A stretch of 64,000 nucleotides of DNA from Burkholderia sp. BCC1644 (GTDB lineage: Bacteria; Pseudomonadota; Gammaproteobacteria; Burkholderiales; Burkholderiaceae), in contig NZ_CADFEI010000002.1 of the NCBI RefSeq assembly GCF_902833225.1, forward strand, positions 310,001-374,000. The letters are read 5' to 3'. Positions 16,571 through 25,354 of this stretch are shown piece after piece. Position 1 is the first letter of the stretch. Each line of letters opens with the position of its first letter. Under the pieces are notes generated by a model, which saw only the letters and a program-made list of their open reading frames with translations, searched no databases and had not been told where the DNA came from. The position numbers were made by a program, and so were the translations under genes.

Positions 16571-18010
16571 ATGGATACGACCACCCCCTCCTCCGCCTTT
16601 CCGCCCGCGCTGGCCCGCGTCGTCGCGACCGTCAGCATCGGTTTCGTCGTCACGCAGCTCGACGTGACGATCGTCAACATCGCGCTCGCGCATCTCGCGG
16701 CCGACCTGCGCTTGCCGGTCGCCGGCCTGCAGTGGGTCGTCGATGCGTACACGCTCGCGTTCGCGGTCCTGATGCTGTCGGGCGGTGCGCTCGGCGATCG
16801 CTTCGGTGCGCGCCGCCTGTATATCGCGGGCCTCGTGCTGTTCGCACTCGCGTCGCTCGCGTGCGGCGCCGCACGCGCGCCTGCCATGCTGATCGCGGCC
16901 CGTGCGCTGCAGGGTGTCGGCGCCGCGGCGATGCTGCCCAATTCGCTCGCGCTGCTCAACGACGCGTGCCGGCACGACCCGCACCTGCGTGCCCGCGCGG
17001 TCGGCTGGTGGACGGCGGCCGGGTCGATCTCGATCGCGGCCGGCCCGGTGGTCGGCGGCCTGCTGATCGCCGCGTGGGGCTGGCGCGGCATCTTTCTCGT
17101 GAACCTGCCGTTGTGCGCGGCGGGGCTTGCAGCCGCAATCGCCTGGATGCCGGCACGCCGCGAGCACGCTGCACCATCGCGCGCGGCACGCGCACTCGAC
17201 CTGCGCGGCCAGCTCATCGCGATCGCGATGCTGACCGCGCTGACCGGCGCCGTGATCGAATGGCGGCCGCTCGGTTTCGCGCACCCGGTCGTTGCCGGCG
17301 GCTTCGGGTTCGCTGCACTCGCCGCGCTCGCCTTCGTCGCGGTCGAATCGCGCACGGCCACGCCGATGCTGCCGCTGTCGCTGTTCCGTCATCGCACGTT
17401 CAGCGCGGCCGTACTGTTCGGGATCTGCGTGAACCTCACGTACTACGGCACCGTGTTCGTGCTGGCGCTCTACCTGCAGCGTGCCCGCGGTGAATCGGCG
17501 TTGCAGGCCGGCCTCGCGTTCCTGCCGCTGACGGGTGGCTTCCTGCTGTCGAATCTCGCGAGCGGCCGTGTCGTCGCGCGGCATGGCCCGCGCGTGCCGA
17601 TGCTGGCGGGCGCGCTCGTCGCCGCGCTCGGCTACGGATCGCTGCATTTCGTCGACGCATCGACACCGCTCGCCGCGCTGCTCGTGCCGTTCCTGCTGAT
17701 TCCGTCGGGCATGGGGTTCGCGGTGCCCGCGATGACGACGGCCGTGCTCGCGTCGGTCGCACCCGAGCGGGCCGGCATCGCGTCGGCCGTGTTGAATACC
17801 GCGCGGCAGGCCGGCGGCGCGATGGGTGTCGCGGCATTCGGTGCGCTCGCGGGCGGCGGCGGCGCGTGGCAGGTCGTCGGCGGCCTTCGGATCGAAGCGG
17901 CCGTGTCGGTCGCGTTGCTGGTCGCGGCCGCGCTGCTCGCGACGCTCGTGCGGCCCGACGCGCATCGCAGCGCGGCGCCCGCGCGTCACGCGATGCCGGC
18001 GGCCGATTGA
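16571..18010 (+). CDS. MFS exporter, DHA2 (EmrB/QacA) family
   Basis: 479 residues with about 14 predicted membrane segments, typical of DHA2. The N-terminal LDVTIVNIALAHLAADL and LQWVVDAYTLAFAVLMLSGGALGDRFGARR motif A, then GAAAMLPNSLALL and the SISIAAGPVVGGLLIAAWGWRGIFLVNLP motif C, are all present. It is expected to export drugs or other hydrophobic compounds by proton antiport across the inner membrane. No periplasmic adaptor or outer-membrane gene is adjacent. The upstream AraC gene may control it. Confidence 0.9.
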   Translation: MDTTTPSSAFPPALARVVATVSIGFVVTQLDVTIVNIALAHLAADLRLPVAGLQWVVDAYTLAFAVLMLSGGALGDRFGARRLYIAGLVLFALASLACGAARAPAMLIAARALQGVGAAAMLPNSLALLNDACRHDPHLRARAVGWWTAAGSISIAAGPVVGGLLIAAWGWRGIFLVNLPLCAAGLAAAIAWMPARREHAAPSRAARALDLRGQLIAIAMLTALTGAVIEWRPLGFAHPVVAGGFGFAALAALAFVAVESRTATPMLPLSLFRHRTFSAAVLFGICVNLTYYGTVFVLALYLQRARGESALQAGLAFLPLTGGFLLSNLASGRVVARHGPRVPMLAGALVAALGYGSLHFVDASTPLAALLVPFLLIPSGMGFAVPAMTTAVLASVAPERAGIASAVLNTARQAGGAMGVAAFGALAGGGGAWQVVGGLRIEAAVSVALLVAAALLATLVRPDAHRSAAPARHAMPAAD

Positions 18011-18353
18011 ACGCGTGCGGTCACGCGTCGCCGGGGTCGGGCTGGATCAGGTGACGCCACGGAAACGCGTCCTGCCTGGAGTGGCTCGCCGCATGCTTCG
18101 CCGAAGTACCGAATATGCGGCCCGGCCCGCTTCGGCGCGACATCGACGTGGTTGAAATCGGTCAGCTACAGTGGCTCGGCCCGATCCGCATCGGTCGCGC
18201 CCATCGTCGGCGCCTTCGCTTTCGCCGTAGCCGTGGATACGGCGCTGCAGGTCGAGCCGCCGGCGAAATCCAGCGGATGGGTCCTGGCAATGCGGCTCCG
18301 GTCAACGGCGATCGCGACAGCCCGGCCGACCGGCCGGCCGCCGCGCATCGCGC
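18011..18353. other. Intergenic region of about 340 bases
   Basis: It lies between the convergent MFS and HxlR genes. One rightward frame starting at 18152 shows a short Ala/Val-rich stretch (IVGAFAFAVAVDTALQV) that could be a remnant of a protein. It has no ribosome site and runs into antisense of the HxlR gene, so it is not called. No terminator hairpin is evident. Confidence 0.35.
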
Positions 18354-18824
18354 TCATTGCCGTGTCGCGCCCGCTTCGTCGCCGATCTTCTTCACGACCG
18401 TCTCGGCCGCCTTCAACGGCCGGCCGTCCTCGTGCCGCAGTGCGAGCTTGCGGATCGCGCGCCCGGTGCTGCGATCGACCAGCACCGAATGCGGCTCGCC
18501 GCGCGCGAACAGGTTCGCCTCGCCCCACTGCCGCAGCATCACGATGACCGGAAACAGCCCTTCGCCCTTTTTCGTCAGCGCGTACTCCTGATACGCGGTG
18601 CCGTCCGACGCCGGCACGACGTCGAACACGCCGGCGTCCACCAGCATCTTCAGCCGGTCGGACAGGATGTTGCTCGCGACGCCGAGGCTCGCGCGGAAAT
18701 CGCCGAACCGGCGCACGCCGTCGAACGCATCGCGCACGATCAGCAACGCCCAGCGATCACCGACGATATCCGTCGCCCGCGCCACCGGGCACGGCGAATC
18801 CGCAAGACTTTTCTGCCTGGCCAT
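18354..18824 (-). CDS. HxlR-family transcriptional regulator
   Basis: 156 residues from the ATG at 18824 with GGAGAGGAA just upstream. The family start CPVARATDIVGDRWALLIVRDAF is complete, including the conserved Cys near residue 12, followed by the winged-helix part RRFGDFRASLGVASNILSDRLKMLVDAGVF and the wing YALTKKGEGLFPV. The C-terminal extension (about 110-156) is longer than in minimal HxlR proteins. It diverges from an MFS gene, with a strong inverted repeat between them, and probably represses both. Confidence 0.92.
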   Translation of the reverse strand: MARQKSLADSPCPVARATDIVGDRWALLIVRDAFDGVRRFGDFRASLGVASNILSDRLKMLVDAGVFDVVPASDGTAYQEYALTKKGEGLFPVIVMLRQWGEANLFARGEPHSVLVDRSTGRAIRKLALRHEDGRPLKAAETVVKKIGDEAGATRQ

Positions 18825-18903
18825 GTTCCTCTCCGCAATCGTGCCGGCCGCCCTCGCGGCAGTGCCGGCCATCCGTGCCCGAGCTGTCGCCCGCCGCACA
18901 ACA

Positions 18904-18957
18904 AGTTGCATTTTAAAACCACTTTTCCTACACTCACACTAGTTTTAATTTGCAACT
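18904..18957. promoter_or_regulatory. Large inverted repeat operator between hxlR-type and MFS genes
   Basis: The left arm 18904-18919 begins AGTTGCA and ends TTAAAAC. The right arm 18942-18957 begins GTTTTAA and ends TGCAACT. Fourteen of 16 positions pair across a 22-base spacer. It is AT-rich and centred in the 152-base divergent region, just upstream of both starts, which makes it the likely binding site of the HxlR regulator. Confidence 0.75.
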
Positions 18958-18976
18958 ACTTTGCATGAGGGAACCC

Positions 18977-20212
18977 ATGGCGTCTTCCTGTCATTCCAGC
19001 ACCGTTGCTTCGAACGAGCCGACCCATGCAACGCATCCGGCCGATGGCGCCCCCCTGTCCTCGGCACGCGTCGCGTTGCTGGCCGTCTGCTGTGCGGCGA
19101 GCGTCGCGAACGTCTACTACGCCCAGCCGCTGCTCGATTCGATCGCGCGGGATTTCGGCGTGTCGCAGGCCGCCGTCGGCGGCGTCATCACCGCGACGCA
19201 GCTCGGCTGTGCGCTCGCACTGCTGTTCGTCGTGCCGCTCGGCGACCTGCTGAACCGCAAGCGCCTGATCACCGTGCAGCTTCTGCTGCTGACGGCAGCC
19301 TGTATCGGCGTCGCCGCATCGTCGACGCGCATCGCGCTGCTGGCGGGGATGGTCGCGGTCGGGCTGCTCGGCACCGCAATGACACAAGGGCTGATCGCGT
19401 GCTCGGCCGCGCTCGCGGGCGCCGGCGAACGCGGGCGCGTGGTGGGCGCCGCCCAGGGCGGCGTCGTGGTCGGGCTGCTGGCCGCGCGCTCGCTGGCCGG
19501 CGTCGTCACGGACTTCGCGGGCTGGCGGGCCGTCTACCTCGTGTCGGGTGCGCTCGCGCTCGCGATGCTCGTCGTGCTGTCGCGGCTGTTGCCCGACACG
19601 AACGCGCCCCGCGAGCGCATCGGCTACGCGGCGCTGCTGAAGTCGATGGTGTCGTTGCTGCGCCATGAACGCGTGCTGCGCGTGCGCGGTGCAATCGCGC
19701 TGCTGATGTTCGCCGCGTTCAGCATCTTCTGGAGCGCGCTCGTGCTGCCGCTGAGCGCACCGCCACACGCGATGTCGCATACGCAGATCGGCGCATTCGG
19801 CCTCGTCGGCGCGCTGGGCGCCGCGGCCGCCGCCCGCGCAGGCCGGCTCGCGGATCGCGGGCGCGGCGAAGCGACGACCGGCGCCGCGCTCGCGCTGCTC
19901 GCGTGCTCCTGGCTGCCGCTCGCATTCGGCGATACGTCGATTGGGTGGTTGATCGTCGGCATCGTGCTGCTCGACGTCGGCGGCCAGGCTGTCCACGTCG
20001 TCAACCAGAGCATGATTCTCGGCGCGCGGCCCGATGCGCACGCGCGCCTCGTCGGCTGCTACATGCTGTTCTACTCGGTCGGCAGCGGACTCGGCGCGAT
20101 CGCGTCGACGATGATGTATGCGCGCGCCGGATGGACGGGCGTCTGCGCGCTTGGCGCGATCGTGAGCCTGGCTGCGCTCGGCGTCTGGGCCGCGACGCTC
20201 AGGCGCGCGTGA
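18977..20212 (+). CDS. MFS transporter
   Basis: 411 residues from the ATG at 18977, which has GAGGGAA at about eight bases. Two upstream in-frame ATGs lie inside or next to the operator. About 12 membrane segments are predicted. VANVYYAQPLLDSIARDFGVSQ and LGDLLNRKRL (motif A) mark the AraJ/YnfM-like group of drug/metabolite exporters. It diverges from the HxlR repressor gene, implying induction by the exported compound or an electrophile. Confidence 0.9.
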   Translation: MASSCHSSTVASNEPTHATHPADGAPLSSARVALLAVCCAASVANVYYAQPLLDSIARDFGVSQAAVGGVITATQLGCALALLFVVPLGDLLNRKRLITVQLLLLTAACIGVAASSTRIALLAGMVAVGLLGTAMTQGLIACSAALAGAGERGRVVGAAQGGVVVGLLAARSLAGVVTDFAGWRAVYLVSGALALAMLVVLSRLLPDTNAPRERIGYAALLKSMVSLLRHERVLRVRGAIALLMFAAFSIFWSALVLPLSAPPHAMSHTQIGAFGLVGALGAAAAARAGRLADRGRGEATTGAALALLACSWLPLAFGDTSIGWLIVGIVLLDVGGQAVHVVNQSMILGARPDAHARLVGCYMLFYSVGSGLGAIASTMMYARAGWTGVCALGAIVSLAALGVWAATLRRA

Positions 20213-20293
20213 TGCGCGCCGGCCATCCCGATCGAACGGAACGAGCCGGCCCGACCTCGTCGGGCGGCCGGCACGCGAACCGGCCACACGCAT

Positions 20294-20320
20294 GCGCCGG
20301 TCCGGCTTCAGGTCCGGCGC
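20294..20320. terminator. Possible hairpin between convergent MFS and bceK
   Basis: GCGCCGG (20294-20300) pairs with CCGGCGC (20314-20320) across 13 bases. It is placed between the 3' ends of two convergent transcription units. There is no T-tract. Confidence 0.35.
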
Positions 20321-20341
20321 GCAGGATGCGCGCCGCGGCGT

Positions 20342-21508
20342 TCAGCCTGCCGCCTGGATCGCCTCTTCGTACACGCCGGCGACGCGTCGCGCGATCACCG
20401 CGTTGTCGAAATGATCACGCGCGTAGCGCTTGCATGCGGCCTCGTCGGGCAGCGCGATCGCACCCGACAGCGCGCCGCCGAGCCCTTCCGCGATCGCATC
20501 CGCGCCCGTCGACGGCAGCACGAGGTCGTTCGACAACCCGGCGACCGCCTCCGGCAGCCCGCCGACCGGCGTCACCAGCACGGGTGTGCCGGACGCCAGC
20601 GATTCGACGGTGATCAGCCCGAACCCTTCGAGCGCGACCGTCGGCACGACGCTGACCGTCGCCGCGCGGTACAGCGCCGCGAGATGGTTGTCGGGCACGA
20701 AGCCGAGCAGCTTCACGTTGTCCTGCAACCCGGCAGCGTCGATGCGCTGCTGCAGTTCCTCGCCGATCTTGCCCTTGCCGGCGATCAGCAGCAGCACGTC
20801 CGGGTGACGGTGCTTGACGAGGCCGATCGCGTCGATCAGGTCCTCCAGCCCCATGCGCCGCACGAGCCGGCGCACGGCCAGCACGATCGGCCGGTCCTGC
20901 GGCAACTGCAGCTTGTGCCGCGCCTCGGCGGGCGTGAGCGGCGTATCGAACTGCGCGGTATCGACGCAGCCGGGAATCACCCGCACACGCGACGGATCGA
21001 TCCCGTAGCGGTTCGTCAGGATCTGGCCGAACGCTTGCGACAGCACGATCAGCCGCGACGAGCGCGTATAGACGGCCTGTTCGAGATAGCGCTTCGCACG
21101 CTGCCCGAGCGACGCGGCGCCCTCGACCTGGCTTTCGTCGGCCCACGGCCCCTGGAAGTGCGACACCTGCGGAATCCCGCGCGTGACGTCGAGGCCGGGG
21201 AACGTGTACAGCGCGAAGTGCGACGAGATCACGTCCGGCCGTTCGCTGCGGATCTCGTCGCGCAGCGCGCGCCGCGCGGCCAGCATCCGGCGCGCGAGCG
21301 GCTCCGACGCGGGACCGAAGCCCTGGATCGCGCCGCCCGTGTCGTCGGCGACCTTCGGCGAGCCGGCGACGAGCCCGCGCACCTCGACGCCCGCGCCCGG
21401 CAGCGCACCGACGAGCGAGTAGTACATCCGGTCGAGGCCGCCCGCGCGTTCGGGGAACCAGTGCATGCCGATTTGCAACGATTTGATCGGCCGGGAAGAT
21501 TGAGACAT
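20342..21508 (-). CDS. bceK: GT4-family glycosyltransferase (BceK-type)
   Basis: 388 residues from the ATG at 21508, with GGAG eight bases upstream; the ATG shares one base with the preceding stop (TGATG), so the pair is translationally coupled. The N-terminal domain starts LQIGMHWFPERAGGLDRMYY. The C-terminal nucleotide-sugar domain has VRRLVRRMGLEDLIDAI and the EX7E-type ALEGFGLITVESLASGTPVL. It is the last gene of the bceB-K operon. It adds one sugar to the lipid-linked repeat unit at the cytoplasmic face; donor and acceptor cannot be read. Confidence 0.88.
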   Translation of the reverse strand: MSQSSRPIKSLQIGMHWFPERAGGLDRMYYSLVGALPGAGVEVRGLVAGSPKVADDTGGAIQGFGPASEPLARRMLAARRALRDEIRSERPDVISSHFALYTFPGLDVTRGIPQVSHFQGPWADESQVEGAASLGQRAKRYLEQAVYTRSSRLIVLSQAFGQILTNRYGIDPSRVRVIPGCVDTAQFDTPLTPAEARHKLQLPQDRPIVLAVRRLVRRMGLEDLIDAIGLVKHRHPDVLLLIAGKGKIGEELQQRIDAAGLQDNVKLLGFVPDNHLAALYRAATVSVVPTVALEGFGLITVESLASGTPVLVTPVGGLPEAVAGLSNDLVLPSTGADAIAEGLGGALSGAIALPDEAACKRYARDHFDNAVIARRVAGVYEEAIQAAG

Positions 21509-22692
21509 CACGACTGCTCCTGCGTGACTGCATGCTCGACCCGCTCGAAGGCGGACGGCTGCGTGGGTTGGCCGATGCGCCGGTAAAGCGCGACGTACTG
21601 GGCACCCATGTGCGCCCAGCCGAAACGGGTCATCAGTTCGCGGGCCGCGTCGCCCATCGTGCGGCAGGTGTCGCGCGACGCCGCGAGCGAGCCGATCGCC
21701 TGCGCGAGCGCGGCCGGATCGTCCGGGTCTTCCAGCACGATCCCGCATTCGCGCGTGATGATTTCCGCGCCGCCCGCCGTGCGCGCGGTGACGACCGGCA
21801 AACCGGCCGCCATCGCTTCCAGCAGCGACAGGCTCATCGCCTCGTAGCGCGACGGAAAGACATACGCGTCGACCGAGCGCATCAGCGTCGGCATGTTTTT
21901 CACGAGGCCGAGGAAATGCACGCGCGAATCGATGCCGAGCGCGCGCGCCTCTTCCGGATACGGGCTGCCGGGCAGATAGCCGGCCACCGCCAGGTGCACG
22001 TTCGCCGGCAGTTTCGTCAGCGCCTTCAGCACGGTGCCGAGGTTCTTGCGCGGCGTGCGCAGGTCGCCGACGAACAGCAGCAGGAACGCATCGTCCGGCA
22101 GCTTGAACGCCGCGCGATCGGCCTGCGCACCGGCGAACGCGCTGCCGTCGACGCCGTTGTAGATCACGCTGATCTTGCGGCTGTCGATGCCGAGCCCGGC
22201 GATCTCGTCGGCCACCTTCTGCGACACGGCCGTGATCGCGCGCGACCGCTTGTACGCCCAGCGCTCGAGCGTGGTGTTCACGCGCGTATAGACGTACTGG
22301 TAAGCCGACCAGATGCCCTTCGTCGGCCCGAACGGATAGTACGGACTCTTGAACCAGCCGCCGTGCACGAAGTGCGCGGTATTCACGTCGGCCTTGATCC
22401 ACGAGATGAAGCCGTTCACGTGCAGCACGTCGTATTCGCTGCGGTGTGCGCGCAGCCAGGCCGCGCTCTTCAGCGCGAACACCTGCTGCTTGACGAGATT
22501 CGACGGCCAGAAGCCGCCGACCTTCACGGGCACCCAGCGCACGCGCGGGTCGGCCAGCAGCTCGGGCGCGACGTGCGACGCGACCAGCGTGACTTCGTAG
22601 TTCTCGGCCAGCGCCGCGCGCGCGATTTCGTAATTGACGCGGCCCTGCCCGTCGTTATGTCGCACGACATGCGTGACGATCGCGATTCTCAA
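21508..22692 (-). CDS. bceJ: GT4-family glycosyltransferase (BceJ-type)
   Basis: 394 residues from a TTG start at 22692 that overlaps the polymerase stop as TTGA, with GGGGAGG upstream. The N-terminus is RIAIVTHVVRHNDGQGRVNYE, with the glycine-rich acceptor loop. The donor domain holds LLLFVGDLRTPRKNLGTVL and the EX7E motif RYEAMSLSLLEAMAAGLPVV. Its place between polymerase and BceK matches the order of the cepacian bce-I cluster. It transfers a sugar during repeat-unit assembly. Confidence 0.88.
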   Translation of the reverse strand: MRIAIVTHVVRHNDGQGRVNYEIARAALAENYEVTLVASHVAPELLADPRVRWVPVKVGGFWPSNLVKQQVFALKSAAWLRAHRSEYDVLHVNGFISWIKADVNTAHFVHGGWFKSPYYPFGPTKGIWSAYQYVYTRVNTTLERWAYKRSRAITAVSQKVADEIAGLGIDSRKISVIYNGVDGSAFAGAQADRAAFKLPDDAFLLLFVGDLRTPRKNLGTVLKALTKLPANVHLAVAGYLPGSPYPEEARALGIDSRVHFLGLVKNMPTLMRSVDAYVFPSRYEAMSLSLLEAMAAGLPVVTARTAGGAEIITRECGIVLEDPDDPAALAQAIGSLAASRDTCRTMGDAARELMTRFGWAHMGAQYVALYRRIGQPTQPSAFERVEHAVTQEQS

Positions 22693-24155
22693 TGGTCGCC
22701 TCCCCGTGAATGCGCGGCGGCCAGCAGGCGTTGTGCCTTTTGCCAGTGCGCCGCGGCTAGTATCGAAAAAATGGCTGTGAACATCAGCAGGCCGCCCGTG
22801 CCGATCAGCGAGTTCGTGAACACGAGCATCGCGAAAGTCGACAGGCACAGGCTCAGGCACGCGCCGACGAACTTGTCCTTGCGCAGCTTGAATGCCGCGC
22901 GCAGCGTGCGGCCGAACAGCATCACGACGCCGGCGAGGTAGAGCAGCGTGCCGGGCCAGCCGAGCACGAACGGCACGTTCATCACGCCGCTGTCGAAGCT
23001 GCCGTACTTGCCGAGCTCGCCGCTGTCGCTGGACAGCTTCGTGGAGGCGCCCGTCGCGCCCATCCCTTCGCCGGCAACGTCGGTAAATGCCGTCTGCGCG
23101 AAGGTGGCGTAGAACTTGTTGCGGTCGTCGTAGCTGCGGTCGTCCTTCAGGTTCGTGATCGACTGCAGACGCGCGCCGAGACGGTCGGCCACCGGCCCGA
23201 CGGTCAGGAGCGGCACGCAGAGCCCGACCAGCACGACGCCGCTGATCAGGATCCGCATCCGCACGCGGTTGTTCGACTGCGCGAGCTGGATCGCGAGCGC
23301 GATCACCCAGCCGCCCCACGTCGAACGCACGAGACACAGCGCGAACGACACGAAGCCGGCCGCCCCGGCGAACCAGCGGATCTTCTGCGGCGCGGCGAAC
23401 ACGAACACCAGCGCGCCCATGATCGCGAACGCGAACGGCCCGGACGAGTTCATCGTGCTGAACACGCGCACGCCGTACGGCACCGGCTCGCCCTGCGAAC
23501 CCATGTCGGACCCGATCATCCACAGCACGTCCCACTGCGGCATCACGAAGTACTGCACGACGCCGTACAGGCCCATCACGAGCATGCCCCACATGAACGT
23601 GGACAGCAGCACATCGCGGTACTCGGGATAATCTCGCGCGTTGACCATGATGTGGAAACCGATCAGCACCGGATACACCCAGTTCGCCAGGTCATAGGTC
23701 GCGGCCATCACGCCGCTCGACACGATCCCGACGAGATACGCGTACGTGAGCCCGAACAGCATCAGCAGGATGGGGATCCCGCGTCGCTGCGCGAGCACGC
23801 GGTAATGCCGGATCAGACCCAGGCCGGCGATCATCGTCACCGCGAGCGGCGCGACCTGGATCAGGCTCGTCGGCGTGAACGCTCCCTTCGACCAGTCGGC
23901 GAGCCGCCGCACTTCCGGGCTCAGGAACCACACCCACCACATGAAGCCGACGTAGCGCGCCGGGCTCTTGAAATACAGCCAGATGCCGACCGCGATGGCC
24001 AGCACCGGAAACGCGAGCGTCAGCACCTTGCCCTGGTGAATGGCGATCAGCGCGGCGGTGAAGGACCACAGCGCGGCCTGCCCGACCCAGTGCTTCGGCT
24101 CGGGTAGCCGACTGCGCTTGCGCGACGGTGCGCGTTCGGCGGTAATCGTACTCAT
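22689..24155 (-). CDS. bceI: Exopolysaccharide polymerase, Wzy/O-antigen-ligase type (BceI)
   Basis: 488 residues with about ten or more hydrophobic segments and a large hydrophilic loop near residues 330-400 (VADRLGARLQSITNLKDDRSY onwards), the layout of Wzy-type polymerases. The N-terminal 25 residues are basic and cytoplasmic. A Trp-rich part, YVGFMWWVWFLSPEVRRL, lies after the second helix. Sequence is poorly conserved in this family, so identification rests on topology and on its position between glycosyltransferase genes, as in bce-I. It would polymerise flipped repeat units in the periplasm. Confidence 0.85.
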   Translation of the reverse strand: MSTITAERAPSRKRSRLPEPKHWVGQAALWSFTAALIAIHQGKVLTLAFPVLAIAVGIWLYFKSPARYVGFMWWVWFLSPEVRRLADWSKGAFTPTSLIQVAPLAVTMIAGLGLIRHYRVLAQRRGIPILLMLFGLTYAYLVGIVSSGVMAATYDLANWVYPVLIGFHIMVNARDYPEYRDVLLSTFMWGMLVMGLYGVVQYFVMPQWDVLWMIGSDMGSQGEPVPYGVRVFSTMNSSGPFAFAIMGALVFVFAAPQKIRWFAGAAGFVSFALCLVRSTWGGWVIALAIQLAQSNNRVRMRILISGVVLVGLCVPLLTVGPVADRLGARLQSITNLKDDRSYDDRNKFYATFAQTAFTDVAGEGMGATGASTKLSSDSGELGKYGSFDSGVMNVPFVLGWPGTLLYLAGVVMLFGRTLRAAFKLRKDKFVGACLSLCLSTFAMLVFTNSLIGTGGLLMFTAIFSILAAAHWQKAQRLLAAAHSRGGDH

Positions 24156-24165
24156 CGATCCGCTC

Positions 24166-25311
24166 TCACCGCGACGACGGGCGCGAATCCGCGAGCGGCA
24201 TCGCCACGCCCGCGGCCGCCGGCGTACGGCGCCGGCGCAGCATGTCGCGCGTGATCCGCACGTGCTGCTCCGCGAACGCCTGCGTGGTCAGGTCGCGATC
24301 GCGCAGGCACGCGGCGGCGGCCCGCGCGCAGTCGAGCGCCGCCACCGGATCGGCGACGAAGCGGTCGGCGGCCTGGCGCATCGCCTGCGCGTCGAACGCC
24401 GGCACATACGCGGCCGTATCGTGCGGGAAGTAGTCGCTGAGCCCGCCGACATCGGACACGATCATCGGCTTGCCGACAGCCGCCGCCTCGAGCATCACGG
24501 TGATGCCCGACGCGTGGAAATTCGGCCGCAGCGGCACGACGATCACGTCGGCCCATGCGTACAGTTCGTGCTGCTTCGCGAGCCCCGACGCCGAGCCGAT
24601 CTTCACGTTCGGCGCATGCCATTCGCGCGGCACGCGGCGGCGCGTCGCGAGCCGCACGTCGTAGCGCTCGTCGCCGCCGAACGCGGCGAGGAAGGTGCGC
24701 CAGTCGCGGTCGCGGTCGTTGCCGATCGCGGCGATCCGCAACGGCCGGTTCGGCTTCCATTGCCGCGGCTCGGTCAGCGGGAAATCCTGCGTGTTCAGCC
24801 CGTAGTAGACGAACTCGGCTTCGCGGCCGAGATAACGACGGCACAGGTCGGCGTTGTCGCGCGCCAGCGTGGTCAGCGCGTCGGCGCGCTTGAGCAGCTT
24901 GCGGTACAGCCAGCGGCGCGGACCGCCGAAGCTGCCCCACTTGTCGAACAGCCACACGCTCTGGGCAAGCAGCAGCGGGCGCTTGCCCTGCGTACCGGCG
25001 AGCTTCAGGACCAGCGAGGCCGCCAGGTGCTCCTGTTCCGTGTGCGTCCAGATCACGTCGGTGTTCAGCAGCGCGGCGCGATTGCGCCATGCGTGCACGA
25101 CGTCGAAGCCGAGCGCCGCCTTCAGCGCGCGGCGCGCGAGGCCGGCGACGCGGTTCTCGCCGCCGTCCTGCGAATAGGTCAGCCGGAATTCGTCGGATTC
25201 GGCGTGGTGATAGCCGTACAGGCAGCCGATGTTCTCGCCTTTCCGGTAGGTACGCGGATCGGCGCCGTAGAACAGGTGGACGTGAACGTTGGTTGCCGCT
25301 TTCGTAGTCAT
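24166..25311 (-). CDS. bceH: Glycosyltransferase (BceH-type)
   Basis: 381 residues; ten bases separate it from the polymerase gene. An overlapping frame of similar span is Arg-rich and is rejected as antisense-like shadow coding. The protein has an N-terminal Rossmann half (VHLFYGADPRTYRKGENIGC) and a C-terminal donor-binding half with LRIAAIGNDRDRDW and FHASGITVMLEAAAVGKPMI, the EX7E-like region. It probably adds one hexose or glucuronate to the undecaprenyl-linked intermediate. Confidence 0.87.
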   Translation of the reverse strand: MTTKAATNVHVHLFYGADPRTYRKGENIGCLYGYHHAESDEFRLTYSQDGGENRVAGLARRALKAALGFDVVHAWRNRAALLNTDVIWTHTEQEHLAASLVLKLAGTQGKRPLLLAQSVWLFDKWGSFGGPRRWLYRKLLKRADALTTLARDNADLCRRYLGREAEFVYYGLNTQDFPLTEPRQWKPNRPLRIAAIGNDRDRDWRTFLAAFGGDERYDVRLATRRRVPREWHAPNVKIGSASGLAKQHELYAWADVIVVPLRPNFHASGITVMLEAAAVGKPMIVSDVGGLSDYFPHDTAAYVPAFDAQAMRQAADRFVADPVAALDCARAAAACLRDRDLTTQAFAEQHVRITRDMLRRRRTPAAAGVAMPLADSRPSSR

Positions 25312-25354
25312 GCAAGCCCTCCGAGGGTGGCCGCGCGCGAGGCGCGCCGGCCGT

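Noticed and set aside
15467-17989. Minus-strand open frame of 840 codons
   Set aside because: It is Arg/Asp/His-rich, spans FKBP, AraC and MFS genes on the other strand, and contains no family motif; it is an antisense shadow caused by high GC at third positions.
18152-18547. Rightward frame with an Ala/Val-rich stretch
   Set aside because: It lacks a ribosome site and its second half is antisense to the HxlR gene.
24152-25315. Overlapping same-strand frame of 387 codons at bceH
   Set aside because: Arg-rich and motif-free, whereas the alternative frame gives a normal glycosyltransferase.
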